Source of the DNA: Candidatus Latescibacterota bacterium
Lineage (GTDB): Bacteria > Blakebacterota > Blakebacteria > Blakebacterales > Blakebacteraceae
Length of the DNA stretch: 5,096 bases
Assembly (NCBI GenBank): GCA_023135015.1
Contig: JAGLTZ010000151.1
Coordinates: 1-5,096, forward strand
Direction of reading: 5' to 3'
In this document: positions 1 to 5,096 of the stretch, one piece after another
How the letters are laid out: the number at the start of each line of letters is the position of its first letter
How positions within the stretch are numbered: the first letter of the stretch is position 1
Translations under genes and position numbers: made by a program
The notes under the pieces: model-generated
Told to the model about the DNA's origin: nothing
The model's input: the letters and a program-made list of their open reading frames with translations, nothing else
Databases searched by the model: none

Positions 1-821
1 ATGGTTCCGGCGCCCTGGTAGCCGATACGATGCGCACCCTCGACCGCCGCCGCACCGATAGATGACCTCATCTCTGCATTTACTGCAGGCGACGGGCTCT
101 CTTCGACCAGTTTCTGGTGGCGCCTCTGCACGCTGCAGTCGCGCTCGCCAAGATGGATCACATTGCCGTGGGTATCCCCCAGGAGCTGGACCTCCACGTG
201 ACGCGGCTCTACGATCGCCTTTTCTATGTAGCATTCCGGGTTATCGAAAGCGGCCTTGGCCTCGGAGCGGGCTACGATCCAGCGCAACTCGAGCTCCTCC
301 TCGTCCTCCACCAGCTTCAGCCCTTTGCCGCCGCCACCCGCGGTAGCCTTGACCATAACCGGATAACCGATCTCCTCGGCCACGACGCGGGCCATCTCCA
401 GATCCGGCACAACGCCCTCGGAACCGGGGGTAACCGGAACCCCTGCTTCCCCCATAAGCTTCTTGGCCCGCGCCTTGTCCCCCATCAGTCGTATCTGTTC
501 CGCAGTGGGCCCGATAAAAATAATTCCGCAGGACTCACACATTTCGGCGAAGCCGGCGTTCTCGGCAAGGAAACCATAGCCGGGGTGGATGGCATCGGCG
601 TTGGTAATCTCGGCCGCGGCGATTATATGCGGGATATTGAGATAGGAATCCACACTGGGTGGCGGGCCGATGCATACCTCTTCATCGGCGAAGCGTACGT
701 GCAGCGCCTCGGAGTCCGCTTCGCTGAAAACCGCGACCGTACTTATGCCCAGCTCCCGGCATGCGCGGATGACGCGAAGGGCTATCTCCCCACGATTGGC
801 TATTAAAACCTTGCGAAACAC
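1..821 (-). CDS. accC: Biotin carboxylase subunit of acetyl-CoA carboxylase (5' 273 codons, 3' end outside window)
   Basis: Biotin carboxylase uses ATP and bicarbonate to carboxylate the biotin on AccB in the cytoplasm, the first half-reaction of malonyl-CoA synthesis. The visible 273 residues are about 60% of the usual ~450. Seen: the N-terminal signature [13 protein letters not shown] (residues 4-16); [10 protein letters not shown] (79-88); Lys116; Lys158; the glycine-rich ATP-grasp loop GGGGKG (162-167); HVE (208-210); and [12 protein letters not shown] (226-237). These align almost residue for residue with E. coli AccC ligands K116, K159, H209, E211, H236 and K238. The catalytic Glu and Arg near 288-292 lie beyond the window. 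The GTG start at 821 has GGAGAGG seven bases upstream and gives the expected N terminus. It follows the pilus ATPase gene by 30 bases. A Pro-Pro-Pro run is at residues 53-55. Pyruvate or propionyl-CoA carboxylase subunits share this domain, but accB in the same operon favours AccC. Confidence 0.96.
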   Translation of the reverse strand, partial: MFRKVLIANRGEIALRVIRACRELGISTVAVFSEADSEALHVRFADEEVCIGPPPSVDSYLNIPHIIAAAEITNADAIHPGYGFLAENAGFAEMCESCGIIFIGPTAEQIRLMGDKARAKKLMGEAGVPVTPGSEGVVPDLEMARVVAEEIGYPVMVKATAGGGGKGLKLVEDEEELELRWIVARSEAKAAFDNPECYIEKAIVEPRHVEVQLLGDTHGNVIHLGERDCSVQRRHQKLVEESPSPAVNAEMRSSIGAAAVEGAHRIGYQGAGT

Positions 822-828
822 GAATGGT

Positions 829-835
829 CCTCTCC
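829..835 (-). promoter_or_regulatory. Shine-Dalgarno site of accC
   Basis: The minus strand reads GGAGAGG here, seven bases before a GTG codon at 821. It decides the accC start, because no ATG lies in frame nearby and the GTG gives the standard [12 protein letters not shown] terminus. It sits in the 30-base gap after the pilus ATPase stop, so accC has its own ribosome entry site. Confidence 0.75.
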
Positions 836-851
836 AGCTTCGGTGCTGTTA

Positions 852-1952
852 CTACTCGTTCCCGCCCGTGCCGGTTTCCGTTGCCCCGGCCGTAATACCC
901 TGGATCGCCAGATCGAACTCTGATGGGTTGCTCGAGTTCGTCTTGGCGACCTCATATTCGACCAAACCTTCCTGGAAGAGTTCGAAAATGCACTGGTCGA
1001 AGGTCTGCATCCCGTACTGGCTCCTGCCATCCCGGATTAAATCGTGGAGCTCATGCAGGCGCCCCTCCTCGGCGATGATATCCGCTATCAGAGCGGTGTT
1101 GACCATCAGTTCTATTGCCGGGACCCTACCACCACCCTTCTTGGGAAGCAGCCGCATGCTGATTGTTGCCACCAGCACCCCCGAAAGAAGTTCCCGTACC
1201 GCCTGGTGGTCATGCGGAGGATAGAAGGAGAGAATCCTCGTAATCGTATGCCGGGCGTCGGTGGTGTGCAGCGTCGAAAAAACCAGGTGTCCTGTCTCAG
1301 CGCCCGAAAGCGCCTCCGCCATTACCTCCTGGTCACGTATCTCCCCCAGCAGGATCACGTCGGGATTCTGGCGAAAGACCTGCTTTAATCCACCTGAGTA
1401 CGAAAGCGTATCTATACCCACCTCACGCTGGCTTATGCTCGCAAGCTGCTCCTGGTGGATGAACTCGACCGGGTCTTCCAGCGTGATGATCTTGACTCTC
1501 TTGTTCTCATTAATGTGGCGGAGCATGGACGCAAGGCTCGTCGACTTGCCGCTGCCGGTCACACCTGTGACCAGTACCAGCCCGCGCTTCGAGAGTGCAA
1601 TTTCCGGGACTTTGGCCGGGAGGTTGAGGGTTTCGAGTTTCGGTATCTCGAGCGGTATATACCGGATTGCCAGGTTGAAGCGGTTCAGCGCCCGGTAAGC
1701 ATTCACACGGAAGCGTCCCACACCATCAAGCTGGTAGCTGCCGTCTCCCTCGTACACTTCCTTGAAACGCTCAACCTGCTTGGGATCGAGCAGCTTCTGG
1801 ATGGCCCCCACTATATCATCGCGCGATGAAGGATCAACCTCGAGCCGGCGCAGTGCGCCGTCGAGGCGCAGAATCGGCTTGAAGTTCTCCTGAATGTGAA
1901 GGTCAGAAGAGTTGAACTTCACCATCTGCTCGAGAATGATATCTATATCCAC
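852..1952 (-). CDS. PilT/PilU-family type IV pilus retraction ATPase
   Basis: Hexameric secretion-superfamily ATPase at the inner face of the membrane that powers disassembly of type IV pili (twitching motility). It has 366 residues; PilT is ~345 and PilU ~380. Seen in order: the N-terminal PAS-like region with NSSDLHI (14-20) and GRFRVNAYR (79-87); Walker A GVTGSGKST (130-138, Lys136); Asp box ITLEDPVEF (156-164, Glu159); Walker B DVILLGEIRD (198-207, Glu204); His box GHLVFSTLHT (221-230, His222 and His229). The C terminus has LIRDG followed by GMQTFDQ (314-320) and SNPSEFDLAIQGI, which recalls PilU and PilT paralogues more than classical PilT with AIRNLIRE. There is no PilB-type N-terminal domain and no tetracysteine zinc motif, arguing against an assembly ATPase. 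The GTG start at 1952 lies one base after the accB stop, with GGAGG six bases upstream. Family is near certain; the PilT versus PilU choice is open, so no symbol is given. Confidence 0.93.
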   Translation of the reverse strand: MDIDIILEQMVKFNSSDLHIQENFKPILRLDGALRRLEVDPSSRDDIVGAIQKLLDPKQVERFKEVYEGDGSYQLDGVGRFRVNAYRALNRFNLAIRYIPLEIPKLETLNLPAKVPEIALSKRGLVLVTGVTGSGKSTSLASMLRHINENKRVKIITLEDPVEFIHQEQLASISQREVGIDTLSYSGGLKQVFRQNPDVILLGEIRDQEVMAEALSGAETGHLVFSTLHTTDARHTITRILSFYPPHDHQAVRELLSGVLVATISMRLLPKKGGGRVPAIELMVNTALIADIIAEEGRLHELHDLIRDGRSQYGMQTFDQCIFELFQEGLVEYEVAKTNSSNPSEFDLAIQGITAGATETGTGGNE

Positions 1953-1953
1953 A

Positions 1954-2412
1954 CTAGGCCTCCGGTTCCAGAACCATCATCATCTGGTTGTATTCGACCG
2001 GCTGAGCGTTATCTACGAAAATCTTGGCCACCCTGCCACCCCTCTCCGCCTGTATCTCGTTCATCAACTTCATCGCCTCCACGATGCAGACCACCTGTCC
2101 GGCCTTTATCGTATCGCCGACTTCCACGTACGGAGGTGCATCGGGAGCCGGCGCCCGGTAGAAGGTCCCCACGATTGGAGAGTGGACTATATAGTGGGTC
2201 TGGTCTGAGAACTCGACCTCCTCGGCGGCAGGCGGTTCCGGTACGGAAGGTTCCGGCGCCTCCGCCACACCGGCCGTGGACGAAACCTGGAGGCTGCCCC
2301 GGATCCGCTTGGCGATGCGGAGCCGCCCTCCCCACCACTTTCGAATCTCAAGCTCCTCGATTTCGGTCTCCTCGAGAATCTTGATCAGCTTGCGGATCTC
2401 CCGCTCCTTCAT
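1954..2412 (-). CDS. accB: Biotin carboxyl carrier protein of acetyl-CoA carboxylase
   Basis: AccB carries the biotin that AccC carboxylates and the AccA/AccD carboxyltransferase then uses to make malonyl-CoA. The 152-residue protein is a normal length (E. coli 156). Seen: the N-terminal helical segment IRKLIKILEETEIEELEI (6-23); an Ala/Pro/Glu-rich linker at about 45-68; and the C-terminal biotinyl domain from HSPIVGTFYRAPAP (77-90). The biotinylation motif VEAMKLMNEI (111-120) has the acceptor at Lys115. E. coli has AMKMMN, so one Met is Leu here, common in the family. The HSPIVGTFYRAPAPDAPP stretch fits the 'thumb' of acetyl-CoA carboxylase BCCPs and argues against other biotinyl or lipoyl proteins. 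The start is placed at the ATG at 2412: GGGGGAG lies seven bases upstream and MKEREIRK is the usual N terminus. A GTG nine codons earlier, at 2439, has no good site. AccC follows only after an intervening pilus gene. Confidence 0.96.
   Translation of the reverse strand: MKEREIRKLIKILEETEIEELEIRKWWGGRLRIAKRIRGSLQVSSTAGVAEAPEPSVPEPPAAEEVEFSDQTHYIVHSPIVGTFYRAPAPDAPPYVEVGDTIKAGQVVCIVEAMKLMNEIQAERGGRVAKIFVDNAQPVEYNQMMMVLEPEA
1959..1963 (-). promoter_or_regulatory. Shine-Dalgarno site of the pilus ATPase, inside the accB end
   Basis: The minus strand reads GGAGG within the last codons of accB, six bases before the GTG start at 1952. The accB stop lies between the two. A ribosome finishing accB would terminate almost on top of the next start, so translational coupling of accB and the ATPase gene is likely (inference from spacing). 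Confidence 0.75.
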
Positions 2413-2419
2413 ATGACTT

Positions 2420-2426
2420 CTCCCCC
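2420..2426 (-). promoter_or_regulatory. Shine-Dalgarno site deciding the accB start
   Basis: The minus strand reads GGGGGAG, seven bases before the ATG at 2412. This favours that ATG over the in-frame GTG at 2439, whose upstream bases (TCCAGG directly adjacent) form no properly spaced site. Confidence 0.75.
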
Positions 2427-2431
2427 AGTTA

Positions 2432-2448
2432 GTTTCCACCCTGGAAAC
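2432..2448 (-). repeat. Short inverted repeat in the efp-accB gap
   Basis: On the minus strand GTTTCC and GGAAAC form a perfect six-base-pair stem around the five-base loop AGGGT. It is not followed by a T-run, so it is not a convincing intrinsic terminator. It lies just upstream of the accB Shine-Dalgarno and covers the alternative GTG start at 2439. It may be a small mRNA hairpin or chance; a stem this short is weak evidence. Confidence 0.3.
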
Positions 2449-2462
2449 GCGCCAGTTCCCAT

Positions 2463-3020
2463 CTAGACCCGGGTAATGTACTCCCCGGTCGTTGTATCTA
2501 CCTTCAGAACATCCCCCACATTCACAAACAGCGGTACCTGAACCGTCGTTCCTGTCTCCAGTACAGCAGGCTTGGAGCCGCCGGTGGCAGTGTCACCACG
2601 CACCCCCGGCTCGGTCTTCTCCACCTGGAGCTCGACGAACTGTGGTACTTCAACCCATAGAGGCCTCTCCTCGTACCACAGGACCTTCACTGTCATGTTC
2701 TCCTTCAGGTAGGGAATGACCTCTTCGAGTAATTCCGTGCTAAAGGGGTGCTGCTCGTAGGTTTCCTCATCCATGAAGTAGTAGAGGCCATTACTTTCAT
2801 ACAGATACTGCATGGAGCGGGCGACTATGCGTACTTCCTCCATCCTCTCACCGGCGCGGAAAGTATGCTCGATAACTGCCCCGTCAGAGAGCCGTCGGAG
2901 TTTTGTCCGCACGAACGCCCCACCTTTACCAGGCTTGACATGGAGGAACTCCAGGATCTTCCACAGTTCGCCCTCCATTTCGAAGGTCATTCCGTTGCGG
3001 AAATCAGCGGTTGTAGCCAT
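2463..3020 (-). CDS. efp: Translation elongation factor P
   Basis: EF-P binds between the P and E sites of stalled ribosomes and stimulates peptide bond formation at consecutive prolines. The 185-residue length is standard. Seen: N-terminal KOW-like domain (about 1-65) with the loop HVKPGKGGAFVRTKL (27-41), whose tip Lys32 is the position modified in Lys-type EF-Ps; a central OB domain (about 67-128) with YLYESNGLYYFMDEETYEQ; and the C-terminal OB domain with GDTATGGSKPAVLETG and the closing VGDVLKVDTTTGEYITRV. A Lys tip excludes the Arg32/EarP (rhamnose) type. Which Lys modification is used, if any, cannot be told, as no modification gene is visible. The ATG at 3020 lies six bases after the peptidase stop. 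A weak site, GGAGAA, ten bases upstream lies inside the peptidase end, suggesting coupled translation. The internal E. coli-like YeiP subtype is unlikely given the PGKGGAF loop. Confidence 0.97.
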   Translation of the reverse strand: MATTADFRNGMTFEMEGELWKILEFLHVKPGKGGAFVRTKLRRLSDGAVIEHTFRAGERMEEVRIVARSMQYLYESNGLYYFMDEETYEQHPFSTELLEEVIPYLKENMTVKVLWYEERPLWVEVPQFVELQVEKTEPGVRGDTATGGSKPAVLETGTTVQVPLFVNVGDVLKVDTTTGEYITRV

Positions 3021-3026
3021 ACACAG

Positions 3027-4142
3027 TCACTTCTCCGGCGGTTCAAGCGTGCGGGGAGTGCGTGTGAGCAGTCGCGGACCTTCCCCGGTCACCACGACAT
3101 TCTCCTCGATACGTATCCCCCCGCGGCCGGGCACATAAATGCCCGGCTCGATTGTAAATGCCATTCCCTCGGCCAGGCTATCCGAAGATGATCGTGAAAG
3201 ATGAGGTCCTTCATGCACCTCCAGGCCGATTCCGTGGCCGAGATTGTGGACAAAATAGTCGCCCAACCCGGCTTCGTCGATAACTCCTCGGGCCGCAGCA
3301 TCCAGCTCCTTACAGGGAAAACCCGGTTCCACCAGCGCCAGAACAGCCTCGATGGCCTCGCCCAGTACCCCCTGCCACTCTATAAATTGCCGTTCCACTT
3401 CTCCGACTGCGAAGGTTCGTGTAAGGTCGCTGTGGTAGCCGCTCCAGACGGCGCCGAAATCGATAGTGACGCATTCTCCCTCACTAACGGGTTTCGTGGA
3501 GGCCCGTCCGTGTGGCATCGCTCCCCGGAGACCTGAGGCGACTATAGGCTCGAACGCGCTGCCTTCACTACCATGACGGCGGAGGCTTTCCTCCACAAAA
3601 CCCGCTATCTCCAGTTCGGTACGTCCCGGCTCCAGCTTTCCGGCAACTTCCTCCATCACTTCGACTGCAATGTCCACAGCCCGCTGTATCGCAGCCACTT
3701 CACTCTCATCTTTGTGGAGTCTCAACCGTTCGATCACATCTTCTACAGGTCGCCATTCCACCTGCGGAAAGGAGGAGTTAAGCCCTTCCGCCTCCGCCAC
3801 AGTCAGGCGCCGCGCCTCGAAGCCGACGCTCTGGCCCGGTCCCACAACCCCCTTCAACGCATCTCGAAGCGGCCCCTCCACGATCTCTACCTGAGCTCCC
3901 CGGACCTCGTCATCACTCTGTTCGCAATAGCGGCCGTCGGTGAAGAAGAGAGTCTCAGCGGGAGTTAGAAACAGATAGGCGTTGGAACCGGAAAAGCCGC
4001 ACAGGTATCTGTGATGCACCGGTTCCGTGACAAGGAAGGCGTCGATGCCCTCGAGTTCCTGAGATTCCCAGAGCGCCGACTTGCGCCTGCTGTAAACGTC
4101 AGAGTCAGAGCTTCCAGGGACGCCTTTTGTGCTGCGGTTCAA
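3027..4142 (-). CDS. M24 family Xaa-Pro peptidase (aminopeptidase P / prolidase-like)
   Basis: Metal-dependent cytoplasmic peptidase cleaving at X-Pro bonds in peptides. The 371 residues comprise a creatinase-type N-terminal domain (about 20-145, with IDAFLVTEPVHHRYLCGFSG and FFTDGRY) and a pita-bread M24 domain (about 148-362). All five dinuclear metal ligands are present: Asp228 (TIDFGA), Asp239 (HSDLTRTF), His303 (GHGIG), Glu332 (EPGIY) and Glu346 (IRIEENV). Supporting histidines are His211 (MPHG) and His310 (EVHEGP). The size and layout match the YqhT/PepQ-like group that often precedes efp. The start is inferred: the only usual initiation codon before the conserved region is TTG at 4142, with just a weak CGGGA upstream. 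It adds about 15 poorly conserved residues, and the true start is uncertain. The preceding gene's stop at 4167-4169 is in the same frame, nine codons upstream. No signal peptide is evident. Exact substrate (dipeptide or longer) cannot be told. Confidence 0.92.
   Translation of the reverse strand: MNRSTKGVPGSSDSDVYSRRKSALWESQELEGIDAFLVTEPVHHRYLCGFSGSNAYLFLTPAETLFFTDGRYCEQSDDEVRGAQVEIVEGPLRDALKGVVGPGQSVGFEARRLTVAEAEGLNSSFPQVEWRPVEDVIERLRLHKDESEVAAIQRAVDIAVEVMEEVAGKLEPGRTELEIAGFVEESLRRHGSEGSAFEPIVASGLRGAMPHGRASTKPVSEGECVTIDFGAVWSGYHSDLTRTFAVGEVERQFIEWQGVLGEAIEAVLALVEPGFPCKELDAAARGVIDEAGLGDYFVHNLGHGIGLEVHEGPHLSRSSSDSLAEGMAFTIEPGIYVPGRGGIRIEENVVVTGEGPRLLTRTPRTLEPPEK
3031..3036 (-). promoter_or_regulatory. 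Shine-Dalgarno site of efp, overlapping the peptidase end
   Basis: The minus strand reads GGAGAA ten bases before the efp ATG at 3020, within the last two codons before the peptidase stop at 3027-3029. The spacing is slightly long. With only six bases between stop and start, re-initiation or coupling is plausible. Confidence 0.55.
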
Positions 4143-4166
4143 GGGTAGTGAGGTCCCGGCGGTCGG

Positions 4167-5096
4167 CTACTGCTGGAGGCGCCGAAGCTCGTCGAGCCGT
4201 TCCTTGTAGGATGCTCGATCAGGTTCCCATAGGTGAAGGGCCTCAAAGAGCCGAATAGCCTCTTTCGTATGTCCCTTCGCGGCTATTATCTCAGCCTGGA
4301 TGGCTATCCTTATCGAATCATCCGCGTCCTTTATCTGTGCAGTTGGTGACCCTTCCTCGATCCCCTCCGCCTCACCAGGCAACTCTTCCCCTTCCTCTTC
4401 TTTCTCTTCCTCTACTGCTTCCTCTACAGCCCCCTCCGGTAGGTCCACCTCCTCCACGGCAATCTCCTCGAGGGAAGTCTCCTCCAGAGTGGCTTCATCC
4501 TCAGCGACCTCTTCTGCCTCCCCCGTCCCGGCACTCAGCTCATCAAGCTGGGAATCGACATCCGGCTTCATTTCCAGATCTTCCTCGAGGGCACGGAGCG
4601 CCTCTTCCACATCGGATCCCGGTTCGATTTCCGTGGCTGCCGTTTCCGCAGGCTCTTCCTCACCTGCGGCCGGTTCTTTAGCATCCTCGACGGCGGTCGT
4701 CATGTCGTAGCCATCGTCGAGCTCAAGCCCTTCCGAGACATCCTCGATTGCATCATCGGGAAGCTCGACCGGCCCCATTACCATTTCTTCATCTCCCACC
4801 ACGGAGCTGATCTCCTTTTCATCGGGATCAACGGCCATAGTTTCGTCCGCCTTTTCAGCCACCGAGCCGATCTCGAGGCCCTCCACAACGCCTTCGACGG
4901 AAAGATCCCCTTCGAGCTCCAGTTTTGTAGTTTCTTCCGCCTCCTCAGGCTCTACCTGATTCTGGGACTCGATTACCGGCTCCTCATCCGTTCCCGCAGC
5001 GACTTCTCCCTCCTTCTCTCCGACGATGGCCTCCAGTCCCTCCATCCCACCGTAGCCGGACTCCTCCACCGTATCGGCCTGCTCCACCGTATCGGC
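4167..5096 (-). CDS. Glu-rich acidic protein with C-terminal TPR-like motif (5' end outside window)
   Basis: Not recognised as a named family. The frame is open to the window edge, giving 309 visible residues. Numbering from the GTG at 5087, residues 1-251 are strongly acidic and low-complexity, with only seven Lys and one Arg, no Cys, and a Glu-densest part at about 192-246 (LEE/VEE-type short repeats). Residues 255-300 differ: basic and amphipathic, with AIQAEIIAAKGHTKEAIRLF and a following WEPDRASYKERLDEL, which match the TPR consensus (Gly between helices, Ala, Pro after helix B). No transmembrane segment is visible in the part shown. The GTG at 5087 is probably not the start: no Shine-Dalgarno fits in the nine bases before it, and an ADTVEQADTVEE duplication spans it. 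Such acidic-plus-TPR layouts suggest a flexible scaffold or interaction protein; that role is inference. It ends 24 bases before the peptidase. Confidence 0.8.
   Translation of the reverse strand, partial: ADTVEQADTVEESGYGGMEGLEAIVGEKEGEVAAGTDEEPVIESQNQVEPEEAEETTKLELEGDLSVEGVVEGLEIGSVAEKADETMAVDPDEKEISSVVGDEEMVMGPVELPDDAIEDVSEGLELDDGYDMTTAVEDAKEPAAGEEEPAETAATEIEPGSDVEEALRALEEDLEMKPDVDSQLDELSAGTGEAEEVAEDEATLEETSLEEIAVEEVDLPEGAVEEAVEEEKEEEGEELPGEAEGIEEGSPTAQIKDADDSIRIAIQAEIIAAKGHTKEAIRLFEALHLWEPDRASYKERLDELRRLQQ
5061..5096 (-). repeat. Two-copy 18-base tandem repeat in the acidic protein gene
   Basis: On the minus strand GCCGATACGGTGGAGCAG is followed at once by the same 18 bases with a single change (GAG for the final CAG), encoding ADTVEQ then ADTVEE. 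The repeat reaches the window edge, so more copies may lie outside. A unit of six codons keeps the frame and suggests growth by slippage or unequal exchange. Confidence 0.7.

Noticed and set aside
117..806. A 229-codon open frame on the plus strand opposite accC
   Set aside because: It is the antisense shadow of a clear AccC coding region; its translation has no recognisable domain and the minus strand carries all biotin carboxylase motifs.
2413..2439. Longer accB from the in-frame GTG at 2439
   Set aside because: It lacks a spaced Shine-Dalgarno and adds nine residues before the conserved MKERE start; the ATG at 2412 has a strong site.
2432..2448. Intrinsic terminator after efp
   Set aside because: The stem is only six pairs and is followed by AACTGGGGG-type sequence rather than a T-run.
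3573..3968. 131-codon plus-strand open frame opposite the peptidase
   Set aside because: Antisense to the creatinase-like domain, no family resemblance and no ribosome site worth noting.
4167..4169. Acidic protein and peptidase as one frameshifted or nonsense-broken gene
   Set aside because: Although in the same frame, each has a complete-looking end: the TPR-like tail finishes before the TAG and the peptidase domain begins normally after it; M24 peptidases are not usually fused to such a region.
4300..4710. Ser-rich open frame on the plus strand opposite the acidic gene
   Set aside because: Poly-Ser arises from reading the complement of repeated Glu codons; no Shine-Dalgarno or domain supports it.
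1..5096. CRISPR array, tRNA or rRNA gene, insertion sequence, phage or defence module
   Set aside because: The window is almost fully covered by six minus-strand genes with no suitable spacing, repeats or motifs for any of these.

Overview
The window is a compact block of six genes, all on the minus strand, with no gap longer than 50 bases. In transcription order (high to low coordinates) it holds: a Glu-rich acidic protein with a C-terminal TPR-like helix pair (5' end outside the window), an M24 Xaa-Pro peptidase, elongation factor P (efp), the biotin carboxyl carrier protein of acetyl-CoA carboxylase (accB), a PilT/PilU-family type IV pilus ATPase, and biotin carboxylase (accC, 3' part outside the window). 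The gaps are about 24, 6, 50, 1 and 30 bases, so the genes are probably co-transcribed. No promoter or terminator is visible; both probably lie outside the window.

The run peptidase - efp - accB - accC is a familiar bacterial gene order. Here it is interrupted: a pilT/pilU-like gene sits between accB and accC, with a GTG start one base after the accB stop and its Shine-Dalgarno inside the accB end. AccB (biotin carrier) and AccC (ATP-dependent carboxylation of that biotin) are partners in the first step of malonyl-CoA and fatty acid synthesis. EF-P relieves ribosome stalling at polyproline, and the AccC encoded downstream carries a Pro-Pro-Pro triplet. The peptidase would act on X-Pro peptides. 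The pilus ATPase and the acidic protein have no evident biochemical link to the others. The operon therefore looks like housekeeping genes plus a motility or surface gene.

The organism is a bacterium with fairly GC-rich coding DNA and bacterial Shine-Dalgarno sites. A PilT-family ATPase indicates a type IV pilus or related machine, which fits a diderm (deltaproteobacterial or candidate-phylum style) but is not exclusive to diderms. I cannot name a lineage from this window. I saw no tRNA, rRNA, CRISPR array, insertion sequence, phage gene or defence system. The only structures outside coding logic are a short inverted repeat between efp and accB and an 18-base tandem duplication at the right-hand edge, inside the acidic protein gene. 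The strongest oddity is the placement of the pilus ATPase, not a clearly new system.
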